Assembly: GCA_045645485.1 (NCBI GenBank)
Contig: JAZRIX010000014.1
Span: 1 to 12,261, forward strand
Length of the DNA stretch: 12,261 nt
Direction of reading: 5' to 3'
Source of the DNA: SIG440 sp045645485
GTDB lineage: Bacteria; Bacillota; Clostridia; Monoglobales; Monoglobaceae
Shown here: positions 1 to 7,875 of the stretch, one piece after another
Layout of the letters: the number at the start of each line of letters is the position of its first letter
How positions within the stretch are numbered: position 1 is the stretch's first letter
Translations under genes and position numbers: made by a program
The notes under the pieces: model-generated
The model's database searches: none
What the model was told of the DNA's origin: nothing
What the model saw: only the letters and a program-made list of their open reading frames with translations

Positions 1-16
1 CTTTCTTGAAAATATA

Positions 17-2098
17 TTATTCTGTAATAAGTCTCTTGAGGTTGATTCTGCCCTGCTTGTCGATTTCAATAACCTGAACCTTAATATCATCGCCAACCTT
101 GACAACATCTTCCACTTTTTCAACTCTTGTCTTGTCAAGCTTTGAAATGTGAACAAGACCATCTTTTCCGGGAAGGAACTCAACAAAAGCACCGAAGTCC
201 ATAATTCTTACAACTTTACCGTCATAAACCTCACCAACTTCAGGTTCCTTTACGATGCCTTCGATAATTCTTTTTGCTTCTTCGCCCATTTCAGCATTGG
301 GAGCAGAAATAAATACACGACCGTCATCTTCAATGTCAATTTTTGCACCTGTATCTGCAATAATCTTCTGGATAACCTTTCCGCCTGAACCGATAACGTC
401 ACGGATTTTATCAACGGGAATTTCCATATGGATTACCTTGGGAGCATACTGAGAAACTTCTGTTCTTGGCTCTGCAATCGCCTTGAGCATAACTTCATCA
501 AGGATGTAGTATCTCGCATCACGTGTTTCAGCAAGCGCGTTCTTGATAATTTCAGGTGTAAGACCGTCAATCTTAAGGTCCATTTGAATTGCTGTGATAC
601 CCTTCTTTGTACCTGCAACCTTGAAGTCCATATCGCCAAAGAAATCTTCGAGGCCCTGAATATCAAGGATTGTAATAAATCTTTCGCCTTCTGTTACAAG
701 ACCTACAGAGATACCTGCAACGGGAGCCTTGATGGGAACACCGGCATCCATAAGTGCAAGTGTACTGCCGCAGATACTTCCCTGTGAAGTTGAACCGTTT
801 GAGCTGAGAACTTCAGAAACAAGTCTGATTGCATAGGGGAATTCTTCTTCTGAAGGAATTACCGGAACAAGAGCACGTTCAGCAAGTGCACCGTGACCGA
901 TTTCACGTCTGCCGGGACCTCTTGAGGGCTTTGTTTCGCCAACACTGTATGAAGGGAAGTTGTAGTGATGAATGTATCTTCTGTATTCTTCGGTATCAAG
1001 ACCGTCAATAATCTGTGAATCACCAAGTGCACCGAGAGTTGCAACTGTCATAACCTGAGTCTGACCACGCTTGAAAAGACCGCTTCCGTGTGCTCTGGGA
1101 AGAAGACCTACTTCAGATGCAAGAGGTCTGAGCTGCTGAATTGCACGACCGTCAACACGCTTTCCTTCATCAAGAAGCCAACGGCGGACAATTGTCTTCT
1201 GGAGCTTGTAAAGTGCATCTTCAATATCCTGAGCATATTCTTCTGCAGGATATGTTTCTTCAAAATTTTCATAAACCTTTTCATAAACAACCTTGAGATT
1301 TTCGTCTCTGATTGACTTGTCGTCTGTATCAAGAGCTTCCTTTACCATGTCTGTTGCGAATGCTGAAATTGCATCAAAGATTTCTTCGTTTACAACGATG
1401 TGGTCATATTCGAACTTGGGTTTTCCGATTTCATCCTGAATACCCTTGATGAATTCGCAAATCTTCTTGATTTCTTCGTGAGCAAACATAATTGCATCAA
1501 ACATTACGTCTTCAGGAACTTCGTTTGCACCCGCTTCAATCATAACAACCTTTGCAAGGCTTCCTGCAACAGTGAGGTTGAGGTCACTCTTTTCTCTCTG
1601 TTCAACTGTAGGGTTGATAACGAATTCGCCGTCAACAAGACCAACATAAACTGCCGCAATAGGACCGTTGAAAGGAATGTCAGAAATTGATACTGCAGCT
1701 GATGAACCAATCATAGCACAGAATTCAGGAGCGTTATCCTGTTCAACTGACATAACTGTCGAAACGATTGAAACATCATTTCTGAGATCCTTGGGGAACA
1801 AAGGTCTCATAGGTCTGTCGATTACACGAGCTGTGAGGATTGCATTCTCAGAAGGTCTGCCTTCTCTTTTGAGGAAGCTTCCTGGAATCTTACCTACCGC
1901 ATACATTCTTTCCTCATAGTCAATGCTGAGAGGGAAGAAATCAATACCGTCTCTGGGTTTTGCAGATGCTGTTGCAGCTGTCACAACAACAGTATCGCCA
2001 TATCTTACAATAACAGAACCGTTTGCCAGTTCTGCAACCTTACCGACTTCAATGCTGAGCTTTCTGCCGGCAACTTCTGTTTCGAAAATTCTACTCAT
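17..2098 (-). CDS. pnp: Polynucleotide phosphorylase (PNPase)
   Basis: This 693-residue protein is a phosphate-dependent 3'-to-5' exoribonuclease that degrades mRNA to nucleoside diphosphates and can also add 3' tails; the family works as a cytoplasmic homotrimer. Domain order is typical and complete: RNase PH core 1 (about 1-215, with FFPLSIDYEER at 54-64), an all-helical linker (about 235-310), RNase PH core 2 (about 315-545), a KH domain (about 553-600, with VIGSGGKVIQKI) and an S1 domain (about 621-691). Active-site landmarks of core 2 are present: GRREIGHG (396-403), GSTSQGS (435-441) and the metal/catalytic stretch with D485, D491 and K493. The ATG start has AAAGGAGG eight bases upstream. 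It lies downstream of rpsO in the same direction, with a 216-bp gap holding two hairpins. Length and motifs leave little doubt about the assignment. Confidence 0.98.
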   Translation of the reverse strand: MSRIFETEVAGRKLSIEVGKVAELANGSVIVRYGDTVVVTAATASAKPRDGIDFFPLSIDYEERMYAVGKIPGSFLKREGRPSENAILTARVIDRPMRPLFPKDLRNDVSIVSTVMSVEQDNAPEFCAMIGSSAAVSISDIPFNGPIAAVYVGLVDGEFVINPTVEQREKSDLNLTVAGSLAKVVMIEAGANEVPEDVMFDAIMFAHEEIKKICEFIKGIQDEIGKPKFEYDHIVVNEEIFDAISAFATDMVKEALDTDDKSIRDENLKVVYEKVYENFEETYPAEEYAQDIEDALYKLQKTIVRRWLLDEGKRVDGRAIQQLRPLASEVGLLPRAHGSGLFKRGQTQVMTVATLGALGDSQIIDGLDTEEYRRYIHHYNFPSYSVGETKPSRGPGRREIGHGALAERALVPVIPSEEEFPYAIRLVSEVLSSNGSTSQGSICGSTLALMDAGVPIKAPVAGISVGLVTEGERFITILDIQGLEDFFGDMDFKVAGTKKGITAIQMDLKIDGLTPEIIKNALAETRDARYYILDEVMLKAIAEPRTEVSQYAPKVIHMEIPVDKIRDVIGSGGKVIQKIIADTGAKIDIEDDGRVFISAPNAEMGEEAKRIIEGIVKEPEVGEVYDGKVVRIMDFGAFVEFLPGKDGLVHISKLDKTRVEKVEDVVKVGDDIKVQVIEIDKQGRINLKRLITE

Positions 2099-2135
2099 AG
2101 TATTTTCCTCCTTTGTTTTTCAAGAGGTCTGCCTT

Positions 2136-2186
2136 TTTAGCACTTATAAGCATACTTTCCTGAAAAGTATATTTATAACTGCTAAA
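2136..2186 (-). promoter_or_regulatory. Long hairpin in the pnp leader (candidate RNase III site)
   Basis: Two 23-nt arms (2136-2158 and 2164-2186) pair almost completely around a 5-nt loop. In the minus-strand transcript there is one G-U wobble and two mismatches (G-G and A-C). There is no U-run after it, so it is not a normal terminator. It ends about 20 nt before the pnp ribosome binding site. In E. coli the pnp leader carries an RNase III stem through which PNPase represses itself; an equivalent role here is inference from position and shape. Confidence 0.5.
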
Positions 2187-2267
2187 TGCGCAAACACTCT
2201 CAATTCATAATAATATTTTGATAAAATTCACGAAAAATATTCCGTATAAATTATTGCTGAAATACGA

Positions 2268-2305
2268 AATTAAGTCTTTGCCCGAAACGGGACAAAGACT
2301 TAATT
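2268..2305 (-). terminator. 17-bp hairpin just after rpsO (leaky terminator or processing stem)
   Basis: A 13-bp arm AATTAAGTCTTTG and a GC-rich CCCG/CGGG tip form a 17-bp stem with one bulged base and a 3-nt loop, starting 10 bases after the rpsO stop codon. The bases following it on the minus strand (TCGTATTT) are only moderately U-rich, so termination may be partial. Read-through would give an rpsO-pnp transcript in which this stem protects or is processed at the rpsO 3' end. Confidence 0.55.
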
Positions 2306-2314
2306 GTTTGTATT

Positions 2315-2578
2315 TTAGTGTCTGAGACCGAGTTTCTCAACGATAGCACGATATCTGTTGATATCATTCTTCATAAGGTAGTTAAGAAAGCTTCTTCTAA
2401 CACCGACCATCTTGAGAAGACCGCGTCTTGAGTGGTGGTCCTTCTTGTGAGTCTTGAGATGCTCATTGAGATGGTTGATTCTTTCAGTCAAGAGTGCAAT
2501 CTGTACTTCAGGAGAACCTGTGTCACCTTCGTGTACGGCATAAGTCTTGATGATTTCTTCTTTTCTTTCCTTCAGCAT
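2315..2578 (-). CDS. rpsO: 30S ribosomal protein S15
   Basis: This 87-residue protein is a primary 16S rRNA-binding protein of the small-subunit platform, close to the family's usual 88-89 residues. The family core is clear: GDTGSPEVQIALLTERI (18-34), NHLNEHLKTHKKDHHSRRGLL (35-55) with the rRNA-contacting HKKDHHSRRG segment, then a C-terminal helix. In the stretch usually read as VGKRR the Lys is Val here (V60), a small deviation. The ATG start is supported by GGAGGTG (2586-2592), seven bases upstream. The gene has its own promoter and a structured leader, and is followed by pnp, the order seen in many bacteria. Confidence 0.98.
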   Translation of the reverse strand: MLKERKEEIIKTYAVHEGDTGSPEVQIALLTERINHLNEHLKTHKKDHHSRRGLLKMVGVRRSFLNYLMKNDINRYRAIVEKLGLRH

Positions 2579-2583
2579 TTGGT

Positions 2584-2632
2584 TTCACCTCCATAATTTT
2601 TATCCCCTGAAAGCTTGGTAAAAGGCGGTGAA
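2584..2632 (-). promoter_or_regulatory. rpsO leader able to sequester the ribosome binding site
   Basis: In the minus-strand RNA, UUCACC (from 2632-2627) is exactly complementary to GGUGAA (from 2589-2584), which overlaps the 3' half of the GGAGGTG ribosome binding site. The helix can continue beyond one mismatch with CC/GG, and with UUUUA/UAAAA across a bulge. A second small stem, CUUA/UAAG flanked by AACC/GGUU, can form upstream (about 2637-2660). S15 is known to repress its own translation in several bacteria by binding structured leaders; that this leader does so is inference. Confidence 0.45.
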
Positions 2633-2674
2633 TCTTCAACCCTTAAACTAAGCAATAGGTTTACAACGTTTAAG

Positions 2675-2703
2675 ATTATACCACAACAAATTTAATATGT
2701 CAA
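2675..2703 (-). promoter_or_regulatory. Perfect-consensus sigma-A promoter for rpsO
   Basis: On the minus strand TTGACA (2703-2698) and TATAAT (2680-2675) are separated by exactly 17 bases. Both hexamers match the sigma-A consensus at 6/6. Transcription would start near 2668, giving an rpsO leader of about 90 nt. The promoter lies after the end of the TIR gene, so rpsO-pnp need not depend on the upstream operon. Confidence 0.9.
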
Positions 2704-2747
2704 CCATTATTTTCAAATAATCTTCAGTTTTTATAGCTTAAATAGCT

Positions 2748-3536
2748 TTATTCATAAAATTTATCGTTCAACCTTTTTTCAACTGCCTCAACAACCCTGT
2801 TAATATCTTCCTCTGATATTTCTTTACTCACAACAACACTTTGAATATTTGATAAATAAAACCTAAATACATCAGGTAATTCTTCAGGAGAAATATCAAT
2901 AAATACAGGGATTATTAATGCATTTAAGTCAACTGCCAGCTGCAACTCTGTATTCACAAAAGAAGATGTGTAATCAACTGAGTATTTTGATACAAAGAGA
3001 AGAACACAGCCATATTTTGCCGCTGTTTCAAGCTGGTTAAACACAGCATCACTCCAGTTTTGACCGATAGTTGGGTCATTATCCGAAAAAACCTTTAGAT
3101 TTCTTTCAATCAATTTGTCACGAAACATTGATACAATATTTCCATCATGATTCGAGTATGACAAAAAAACACGCATACTGTTCATTATTTTACTTGAAAT
3201 TTCATCTTCGTTATAATTGTCCAAATCAATTGTCCGCACAGTTTTCCCACCGATTGTCCGTATATATTCACATTCTTTTTGGACCCATTTTGAATTTCTT
3301 GCATTTTTACTGTCAAGATATACGAACACTTCTCTGGCATCAATTTCTCTTTTTATAAGACCTTCAACTTCATCGTCATCTGTAAGACACTTGAGATAAA
3401 AGCACAGAGGTTCAAAGCCTTGTTCTTCCAATGTATTACGTATCTTTCTGACTTTTTCTATATCCTGATGGGAATGGGATATAAATACATATCCCCCTTC
3501 ACCCTTGCCAAACATATTACTTATTTCATCAGCCAT
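2748..3536 (-). CDS. Tandem TIR-domain protein
   Basis: This protein of 262 residues consists of two consecutive TIR domains and little else. Numbering from the ATG, TIR 1 spans about 14-105: it opens with YVFISHSHQD (16-25) and carries NSKWVQKE (81-88), whose Glu88 sits where the WVxKE glutamate of NAD-cleaving TIRs such as SARM1 lies. TIR 2 spans about 121-215: it opens with MRVFLSYSNHD (121-131) and has SFVNTE (192-197), with Glu197 in the equivalent place. There is no signal peptide or membrane segment, so it should be cytoplasmic. The ATG at 3536 is preferred because GAGGTG lies six bases upstream; an in-frame GTG nine bases earlier would overlap that site. It is last in the transporter/SLH operon, 39 bases after the SLH gene, with no promoter or terminator seen between. 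Sampled stretches are AT-richer than neighbouring genes. Possible roles are NADase defence effector or scaffold; the substrate is not known. Confidence 0.85.
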   Translation of the reverse strand: MADEISNMFGKGEGGYVFISHSHQDIEKVRKIRNTLEEQGFEPLCFYLKCLTDDDEVEGLIKREIDAREVFVYLDSKNARNSKWVQKECEYIRTIGGKTVRTIDLDNYNEDEISSKIMNSMRVFLSYSNHDGNIVSMFRDKLIERNLKVFSDNDPTIGQNWSDAVFNQLETAAKYGCVLLFVSKYSVDYTSSFVNTELQLAVDLNALIIPVFIDISPEELPDVFRFYLSNIQSVVVSKEISEEDINRVVEAVEKRLNDKFYE

Positions 3537-3575
3537 AAGGCACACCTCAAATCACACAAAGCTTTGTCTGTTTAT

Positions 3576-5900
3576 TTAATTCATTACAAGAATAATTCTT
3601 ATAAGTCCGCCGTCTTCTGTATCGGCATCAGCAAAAAGACTGACAGTTTTTCCCGTGAGACTTTGGATTTCACTTTTTGCCATTGCCAGATAACCCGATG
3701 AAGATTTCTTTATTACCTGAACATCATCTGCAAGACTGTATACCTTTGACTCGATTTTGATTCTGCTGAAATCGGCAACGGAAACTTTTTTATTTGTAAC
3801 AACAGTTTTTATTTTATCAATACTTTCCAATGCATTTCCGTTTACAAGCATTGATACAGCTGTCCCTGATTCCACAGACTTATAGAATCCCGTGGAATAT
3901 GTGTGCATACTTCCGTTTGCAAACACCTCATAGCTACCGCTGACAGAAGTGCCTCTGGTATTTCCTTTGCTGCTTTTTACTATTCCGTACACATACTTCT
4001 CTGTTGACAAATCATCCACAATCAAAAGTGAAATATCATCAAAAGTACCTGTTGTAACAGCAAACAAAACATTGTCCTTTTTGATTTCATTCAAGGTTAT
4101 ATCCTCAAAATCAATAACCTGAGCCGTAACACCTTCCTGCATGGGCTTGTGCGGATTTACCATACGCTCAATAATTACACAATCGTCTGTGAGCCAGTTG
4201 TCACCTATTTTTTTGTTATTTCTGTCTATAGCACCGTATACATTTGTGGTCTTTGAAATATGTTCAAATGAAGCATAGCCATTTTCGTCTACAACTATTT
4301 TACCCACCCGGCCAATGTAACCTTTTTCTACATTTGCAGTTTTATACTTTACCAGCTTTCCTTCGCCGTCAAGTATATTTATATAATTCTGCTGTTTGCC
4401 GAGATCAAGAACATCCTCAGAGGTTTCAACTGTATACGACAGAACAACACCGTAATTCACTCTGTCACCGTCATTTGCTGACACAATATCTACAATCTTG
4501 CCGTCCATACCGAGAAGTGCCGTAATTCTTGCACCTATTTTATAGCTTCCGGGCTTTTCGCCAAGCTTGTTTGTTGCCGTTGTTGTCTCAATCTCAAAAA
4601 CACTGCCTGAAATATCTATGCTTGAAACATTCGCCTTGCTGGGATATGCCTCATTATAAGTTCCTGATACTTTGTCACTGTATAGATATATTTTGGAATC
4701 TTCTTCAAGGTAATACGCAACATCATAAAGCTTAACATCTTCAACCTTTGCCGCATAACCGTCTCTGAAAATCTCTGCCTTGTCAATCTGCTCTCTTGAT
4801 ACACCGACACCTGCAAGTGCAGTATAAATATCACTGTAAACAGTTACCGCATCAGTGTATTCAGCATTTCCTACAATAAGAAGCTTCACTGTATTCTCTG
4901 CATCAAAAGCAACGGTAACTCTTGCACCTTTTTGAATACTGTTTCTGAATGCACCGTATGTTGTAAGAGTTCCTTCATTGAAAACTCCTGTATTTTTTGT
5001 CACACCAAGTCCCAGACAGCTTGTTCCGTCGGCAAAATATATATCATTATTCAAGACATTTTCCACCTTTGTTACGGTCTGAGTAATTTTTTCTGTTTCC
5101 TCAAATCTGATTATCCTGTTGTCCGCGTTAAAATATACAGTACCCTTGGACGGAACCTTTATACCCGATACATTCTTTTCTGTCTTAAAAACTCCCATGT
5201 CTGTACGTACTTCATTTGATGCAAGCTCCGGTTCAATCTGCTTTGTGGAAATAATAAACACATCTTCTTTTGTTGTGATATCAAGCTTTGAAATCAACTT
5301 CTGTGTTGTTCCGTTCATTTCTTCATCAAGGGCTCTGTTGACAATCACACACACATCAGCACGTGAAATAGGCTTGTTGTCGGATACAGCAAGTCCTTCA
5401 GTAAGACCGAGACTCTTTGCTTTTACCATATATGCATAGGGCCAGTTATCACCCAATTCTTCTGTTGAATAACCAAGAACTCTCAAAACAACAGTTACAG
5501 CCTCGGCATAAGTTATACTCTTGTTGGGCATAAACTTTCCGTTGGGATAGCCTACAATAAGCTTGTTGTTGGCTGCTGTGTTTATATATCCCGTTGCCCA
5601 GCTTTCAAGCTGTACATCATCAAACTTTCTTCTTCCTGCATTTGTGTACACTTCATCCTCAAGTCCTGCGATTACTGCTGTAATTTTTGAAAACTCTGCA
5701 CGTGTAATCTGTGCTCCCGGTCTGAACTTTCCGTCAAAACCCGAAATCACACCGTATGTAGAAAGAATTTCAACATCGTCGGCATAATATTTGCCTTGTG
5801 CCACATCGCTGTATGAAGCTGCATAAACAGCAGTGACTGTTGCTCCCAGAATCATTATTATTGCAAGAATTAAAGCTGTCAGTTTTTTCATTGTTTTCAT
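3576..5900 (-). CDS. Exported S-layer-homology (SLH) domain protein
   Basis: The protein is 774 residues. It begins with a signal peptide (basic MKTMKK, hydrophobic 7-20, probable cleavage after AVYA at residue 27). Three SLH repeats follow at about 29-75, 92-140 and 153-192, with typical FDGKFRPGAQITRAEF (55-70) and YPNGKFMPNKSITYAEA (118-134). SLH triplets bind pyruvylated secondary wall polymers and anchor proteins to the Gram-positive wall. The remaining roughly 570 residues are rich in predicted beta-strand patterns, with no enzyme motif or C-terminal membrane anchor that I recognise. The ATG start has AGGAG seven bases upstream; the next Met (codon 4) would be too far from it. It lies 26 bases after the permease gene, so it is probably co-transcribed with the transporter. 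It may be a surface partner or cargo of that complex, which is inference. Confidence 0.88.
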   Translation of the reverse strand: MKTMKKLTALILAIIMILGATVTAVYAASYSDVAQGKYYADDVEILSTYGVISGFDGKFRPGAQITRAEFSKITAVIAGLEDEVYTNAGRRKFDDVQLESWATGYINTAANNKLIVGYPNGKFMPNKSITYAEAVTVVLRVLGYSTEELGDNWPYAYMVKAKSLGLTEGLAVSDNKPISRADVCVIVNRALDEEMNGTTQKLISKLDITTKEDVFIISTKQIEPELASNEVRTDMGVFKTEKNVSGIKVPSKGTVYFNADNRIIRFEETEKITQTVTKVENVLNNDIYFADGTSCLGLGVTKNTGVFNEGTLTTYGAFRNSIQKGARVTVAFDAENTVKLLIVGNAEYTDAVTVYSDIYTALAGVGVSREQIDKAEIFRDGYAAKVEDVKLYDVAYYLEEDSKIYLYSDKVSGTYNEAYPSKANVSSIDISGSVFEIETTTATNKLGEKPGSYKIGARITALLGMDGKIVDIVSANDGDRVNYGVVLSYTVETSEDVLDLGKQQNYINILDGEGKLVKYKTANVEKGYIGRVGKIVVDENGYASFEHISKTTNVYGAIDRNNKKIGDNWLTDDCVIIERMVNPHKPMQEGVTAQVIDFEDITLNEIKKDNVLFAVTTGTFDDISLLIVDDLSTEKYVYGIVKSSKGNTRGTSVSGSYEVFANGSMHTYSTGFYKSVESGTAVSMLVNGNALESIDKIKTVVTNKKVSVADFSRIKIESKVYSLADDVQVIKKSSSGYLAMAKSEIQSLTGKTVSLFADADTEDGGLIRIILVMN

Positions 5901-5926
5901 ATTTTTACTCCTGTATATTCAAATTC

Positions 5927-7102
5927 TTATTCCGCGTGAAGCGCGTCTATGGGGTTGAGCTTTGCGGCTTTGTTTGCAGGTGCCCAACCAAAAAATATAC
6001 CTATTGCCGCTGAAAAAGCAAAGGCTCCCAGCATAACAGGAATACTCGGAAAAGCATTTATGTTCATTGCATTTCCCAGTATGGAGGTTCCTATTATTGA
6101 CAAAATTATGCCAACCACGCCTCCCATACAGCTCACAAGAGCCGATTCTATCAGAAATTGTGACAGAATACTCGAACGCTTTGCACCTATCGCTTTTCTT
6201 ATGCCGATTTCTCTTGTTCTTTCAGTAACCGACACAAGCATGATATTCATAATACCGATACCGCCTACCACAAGAGAAATACCTGCAATTCCCGCTGTAA
6301 GAAGTGCCATCATTCCTGTAATTTCATCCAGCGCATCCATCATACTTGCAACACTTACAACATTGTATTCATCCTCATCCCCGAACTTAGAAAACAAGAA
6401 GTTGTTTACCATATCCGTTGCCGTTTCAACATTCTCTGCCGCAGATGCCCACACGGTATATGAACGGATTTTGTTTGTTCTGAAGATAAGACGTCCTGAA
6501 GTATACGGAATAATTACAATATTGTCCTCAGAGGTCTGCTGAGAATCCGAAATTTCATTGAGAACGCCTACCACCGTGTAAATTTCATTGTTAATCTTGA
6601 TTCTCTTGTTTATCGGGTCTTCAAAGCCAAACAGCTCTTTGACATTATATGTTCCGATAACTGCAACTTTTCTTCGTTTTTCGATATCAATTCCATTAAT
6701 AAATCTTCCTGACGTAACCTCACGGTTTTTAACTTCAAGATAGTCTTCGTTTGTTCCTGTTACCGATGCGGACAAATTTGAACTGTCATATTTTATTCTT
6801 CCCATACCGCTCATAGTCGGCACAACATAAGAAATATATTCGGAATTTTCAGACTGAAAATCCTTCATTTCTTCAAAGGTAACATATTTGGTACTGTTTC
6901 TTCCCGTAAAGGAAACAGAGATACTGTTCGCACCAAGAGATTCAATGGAATCCGAGATACTTCCTGTTGACCCCTGAACAACGCTCACAAGAACAATTAC
7001 TGCACATACGCCTATAATTATACCAAGCATTGTAAGAAAGGTTCTCACTTTGCTTGCAGAAATACTTTTGACTGCCATTTTGAAAGCCTGTTTCAAATTC
7101 AT
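5927..7102 (-). CDS. MacB/YknZ-type ABC transporter permease (FtsX family)
   Basis: This 391-residue membrane subunit has the four-helix MacB/FtsX layout: TM1 at about 21-43, a large extracytoplasmic MacB-PCD domain (about 45-250), then TM2 (262-289), TM3 (319-342) and TM4 (355-374). The cytoplasmic coupling segment VTERTREIGIRKAIGA (292-307) between TM2 and TM3 is a hallmark of the family and contacts the ATPase. Family members dimerise and act by mechanotransmission, moving substrates outside the membrane rather than through a central channel. The start is supported by AAGGAGG, seven bases upstream, which overlaps the TAA stop of the ATPase gene and suggests translational coupling. It works with the ATPase and adaptor encoded just upstream. 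The closest characterised Gram-positive analogue is YknZ of Bacillus subtilis; the substrate here is unknown. Confidence 0.93.
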   Translation of the reverse strand: MNLKQAFKMAVKSISASKVRTFLTMLGIIIGVCAVIVLVSVVQGSTGSISDSIESLGANSISVSFTGRNSTKYVTFEEMKDFQSENSEYISYVVPTMSGMGRIKYDSSNLSASVTGTNEDYLEVKNREVTSGRFINGIDIEKRRKVAVIGTYNVKELFGFEDPINKRIKINNEIYTVVGVLNEISDSQQTSEDNIVIIPYTSGRLIFRTNKIRSYTVWASAAENVETATDMVNNFLFSKFGDEDEYNVVSVASMMDALDEITGMMALLTAGIAGISLVVGGIGIMNIMLVSVTERTREIGIRKAIGAKRSSILSQFLIESALVSCMGGVVGIILSIIGTSILGNAMNINAFPSIPVMLGAFAFSAAIGIFFGWAPANKAAKLNPIDALHAE

Positions 7103-7114
7103 CAGAACCCCTCC

Positions 7115-7849
7115 TTACACATTGACTTGTGACTTATCACCGTCCACAAGTGAATCGAAAACTATTTCGCCATCCATTATACGTACTATGCGTTCCGCTT
7201 CGTGAGCAATCTTATTATCGTGAGTAATAAGTATTACGGTTTTACCCTCCTGATGAAGCTCCTTGAGCATTGCAAGAACTTCAGTTCCTGTTTTGGAGTC
7301 CAATGCGCCAGTAGGCTCATCTGCAAGAATAATGGGTGGTCTTGCCGCAAGTGCTCTGGCAATTGAAGCACGCTGCTGCTGTCCGCCTGACAACTCTGTG
7401 GGTTTGTGCTTGCGTCTGTCATAAAGTCCAACACGTTCAAGTGCAATCCGTGTCATTTCCTTTCGTTGTGATGCAGGAACACCTGCATAAATCAAGGGCA
7501 GTTCAACATTTTCTTCAACTGTCAGCTTTTGAAGAAGATTATATTGCTGAAAAATAAAACCTATTTCCTTGTTTCTGATTGCCGCCTGTTCATCCTCTTT
7601 GAGAGTTGAAGCTTCATGTCCGTCAATGTAGTATTCACCCGAAGTGGGCGTATCAAGACAGCCAATCATATTCATAAGAGTAGATTTGCCTGACCCTGAA
7701 GGTCCGATAATAGCCACAAATTCTTTCGGCTTGATTTTCAGGTTGACACCATTCAAGGCACGAACCTCGTTGTCACCCATCTTGTAAATTTTGTACATAT
7801 CACGGATTTCAACGATATACTCAGAGCTATTTTGAATTTCTTTTTCCAT
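7115..7849 (-). CDS. MacB/LolD/YknY-type ABC transporter ATPase
   Basis: This 244-residue nucleotide-binding subunit has every ABC motif intact: Walker A GPSGSGKST (49-57), Q-loop FIFQQYNLL (98-106), signature LSGGQQQR (153-160), Walker B IILADEPTGALD (173-184) with catalytic Glu178, and the switch His in ITHD (His210). The wording of these motifs is that of the MacB/LolD/FtsE group, which pairs with four-TM permeases of the kind encoded 12 bases downstream. It would act as a homodimer on the inner face of the membrane. The ATG is preceded by GGGAG at a nine-base spacing. It lies 26 bases after the adaptor gene, in the middle of the three-gene transporter set. Confidence 0.95.
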   Translation of the reverse strand: MEKEIQNSSEYIVEIRDMYKIYKMGDNEVRALNGVNLKIKPKEFVAIIGPSGSGKSTLMNMIGCLDTPTSGEYYIDGHEASTLKEDEQAAIRNKEIGFIFQQYNLLQKLTVEENVELPLIYAGVPASQRKEMTRIALERVGLYDRRKHKPTELSGGQQQRASIARALAARPPIILADEPTGALDSKTGTEVLAMLKELHQEGKTVILITHDNKIAHEAERIVRIMDGEIVFDSLVDGDKSQVNV

Positions 7850-7875
7850 ATATGTTTTCTCCCGTCAAATCAAAA

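Noticed and set aside
2706..2721. An AT-only inverted repeat after the TIR gene considered as the operon terminator.
   Set aside because: The stem is six A-T pairs without a GC core or U-run, so termination is not supported; the operon's 3' end remains undefined.
3556..3567. A 12-bp palindrome ACAAAGCTTTGT between the SLH and TIR genes, considered as an operator or terminator.
   Set aside because: It is short, has no loop or T-run, and is readily explained by chance in AT-rich spacer.
5949..6542. A 197-codon open frame on the plus strand opposite the permease gene.
   Set aside because: It lies wholly antisense to a gene with strong family motifs, has no good ribosome binding site, and its product has no recognisable domain; it mirrors the permease codon bias.
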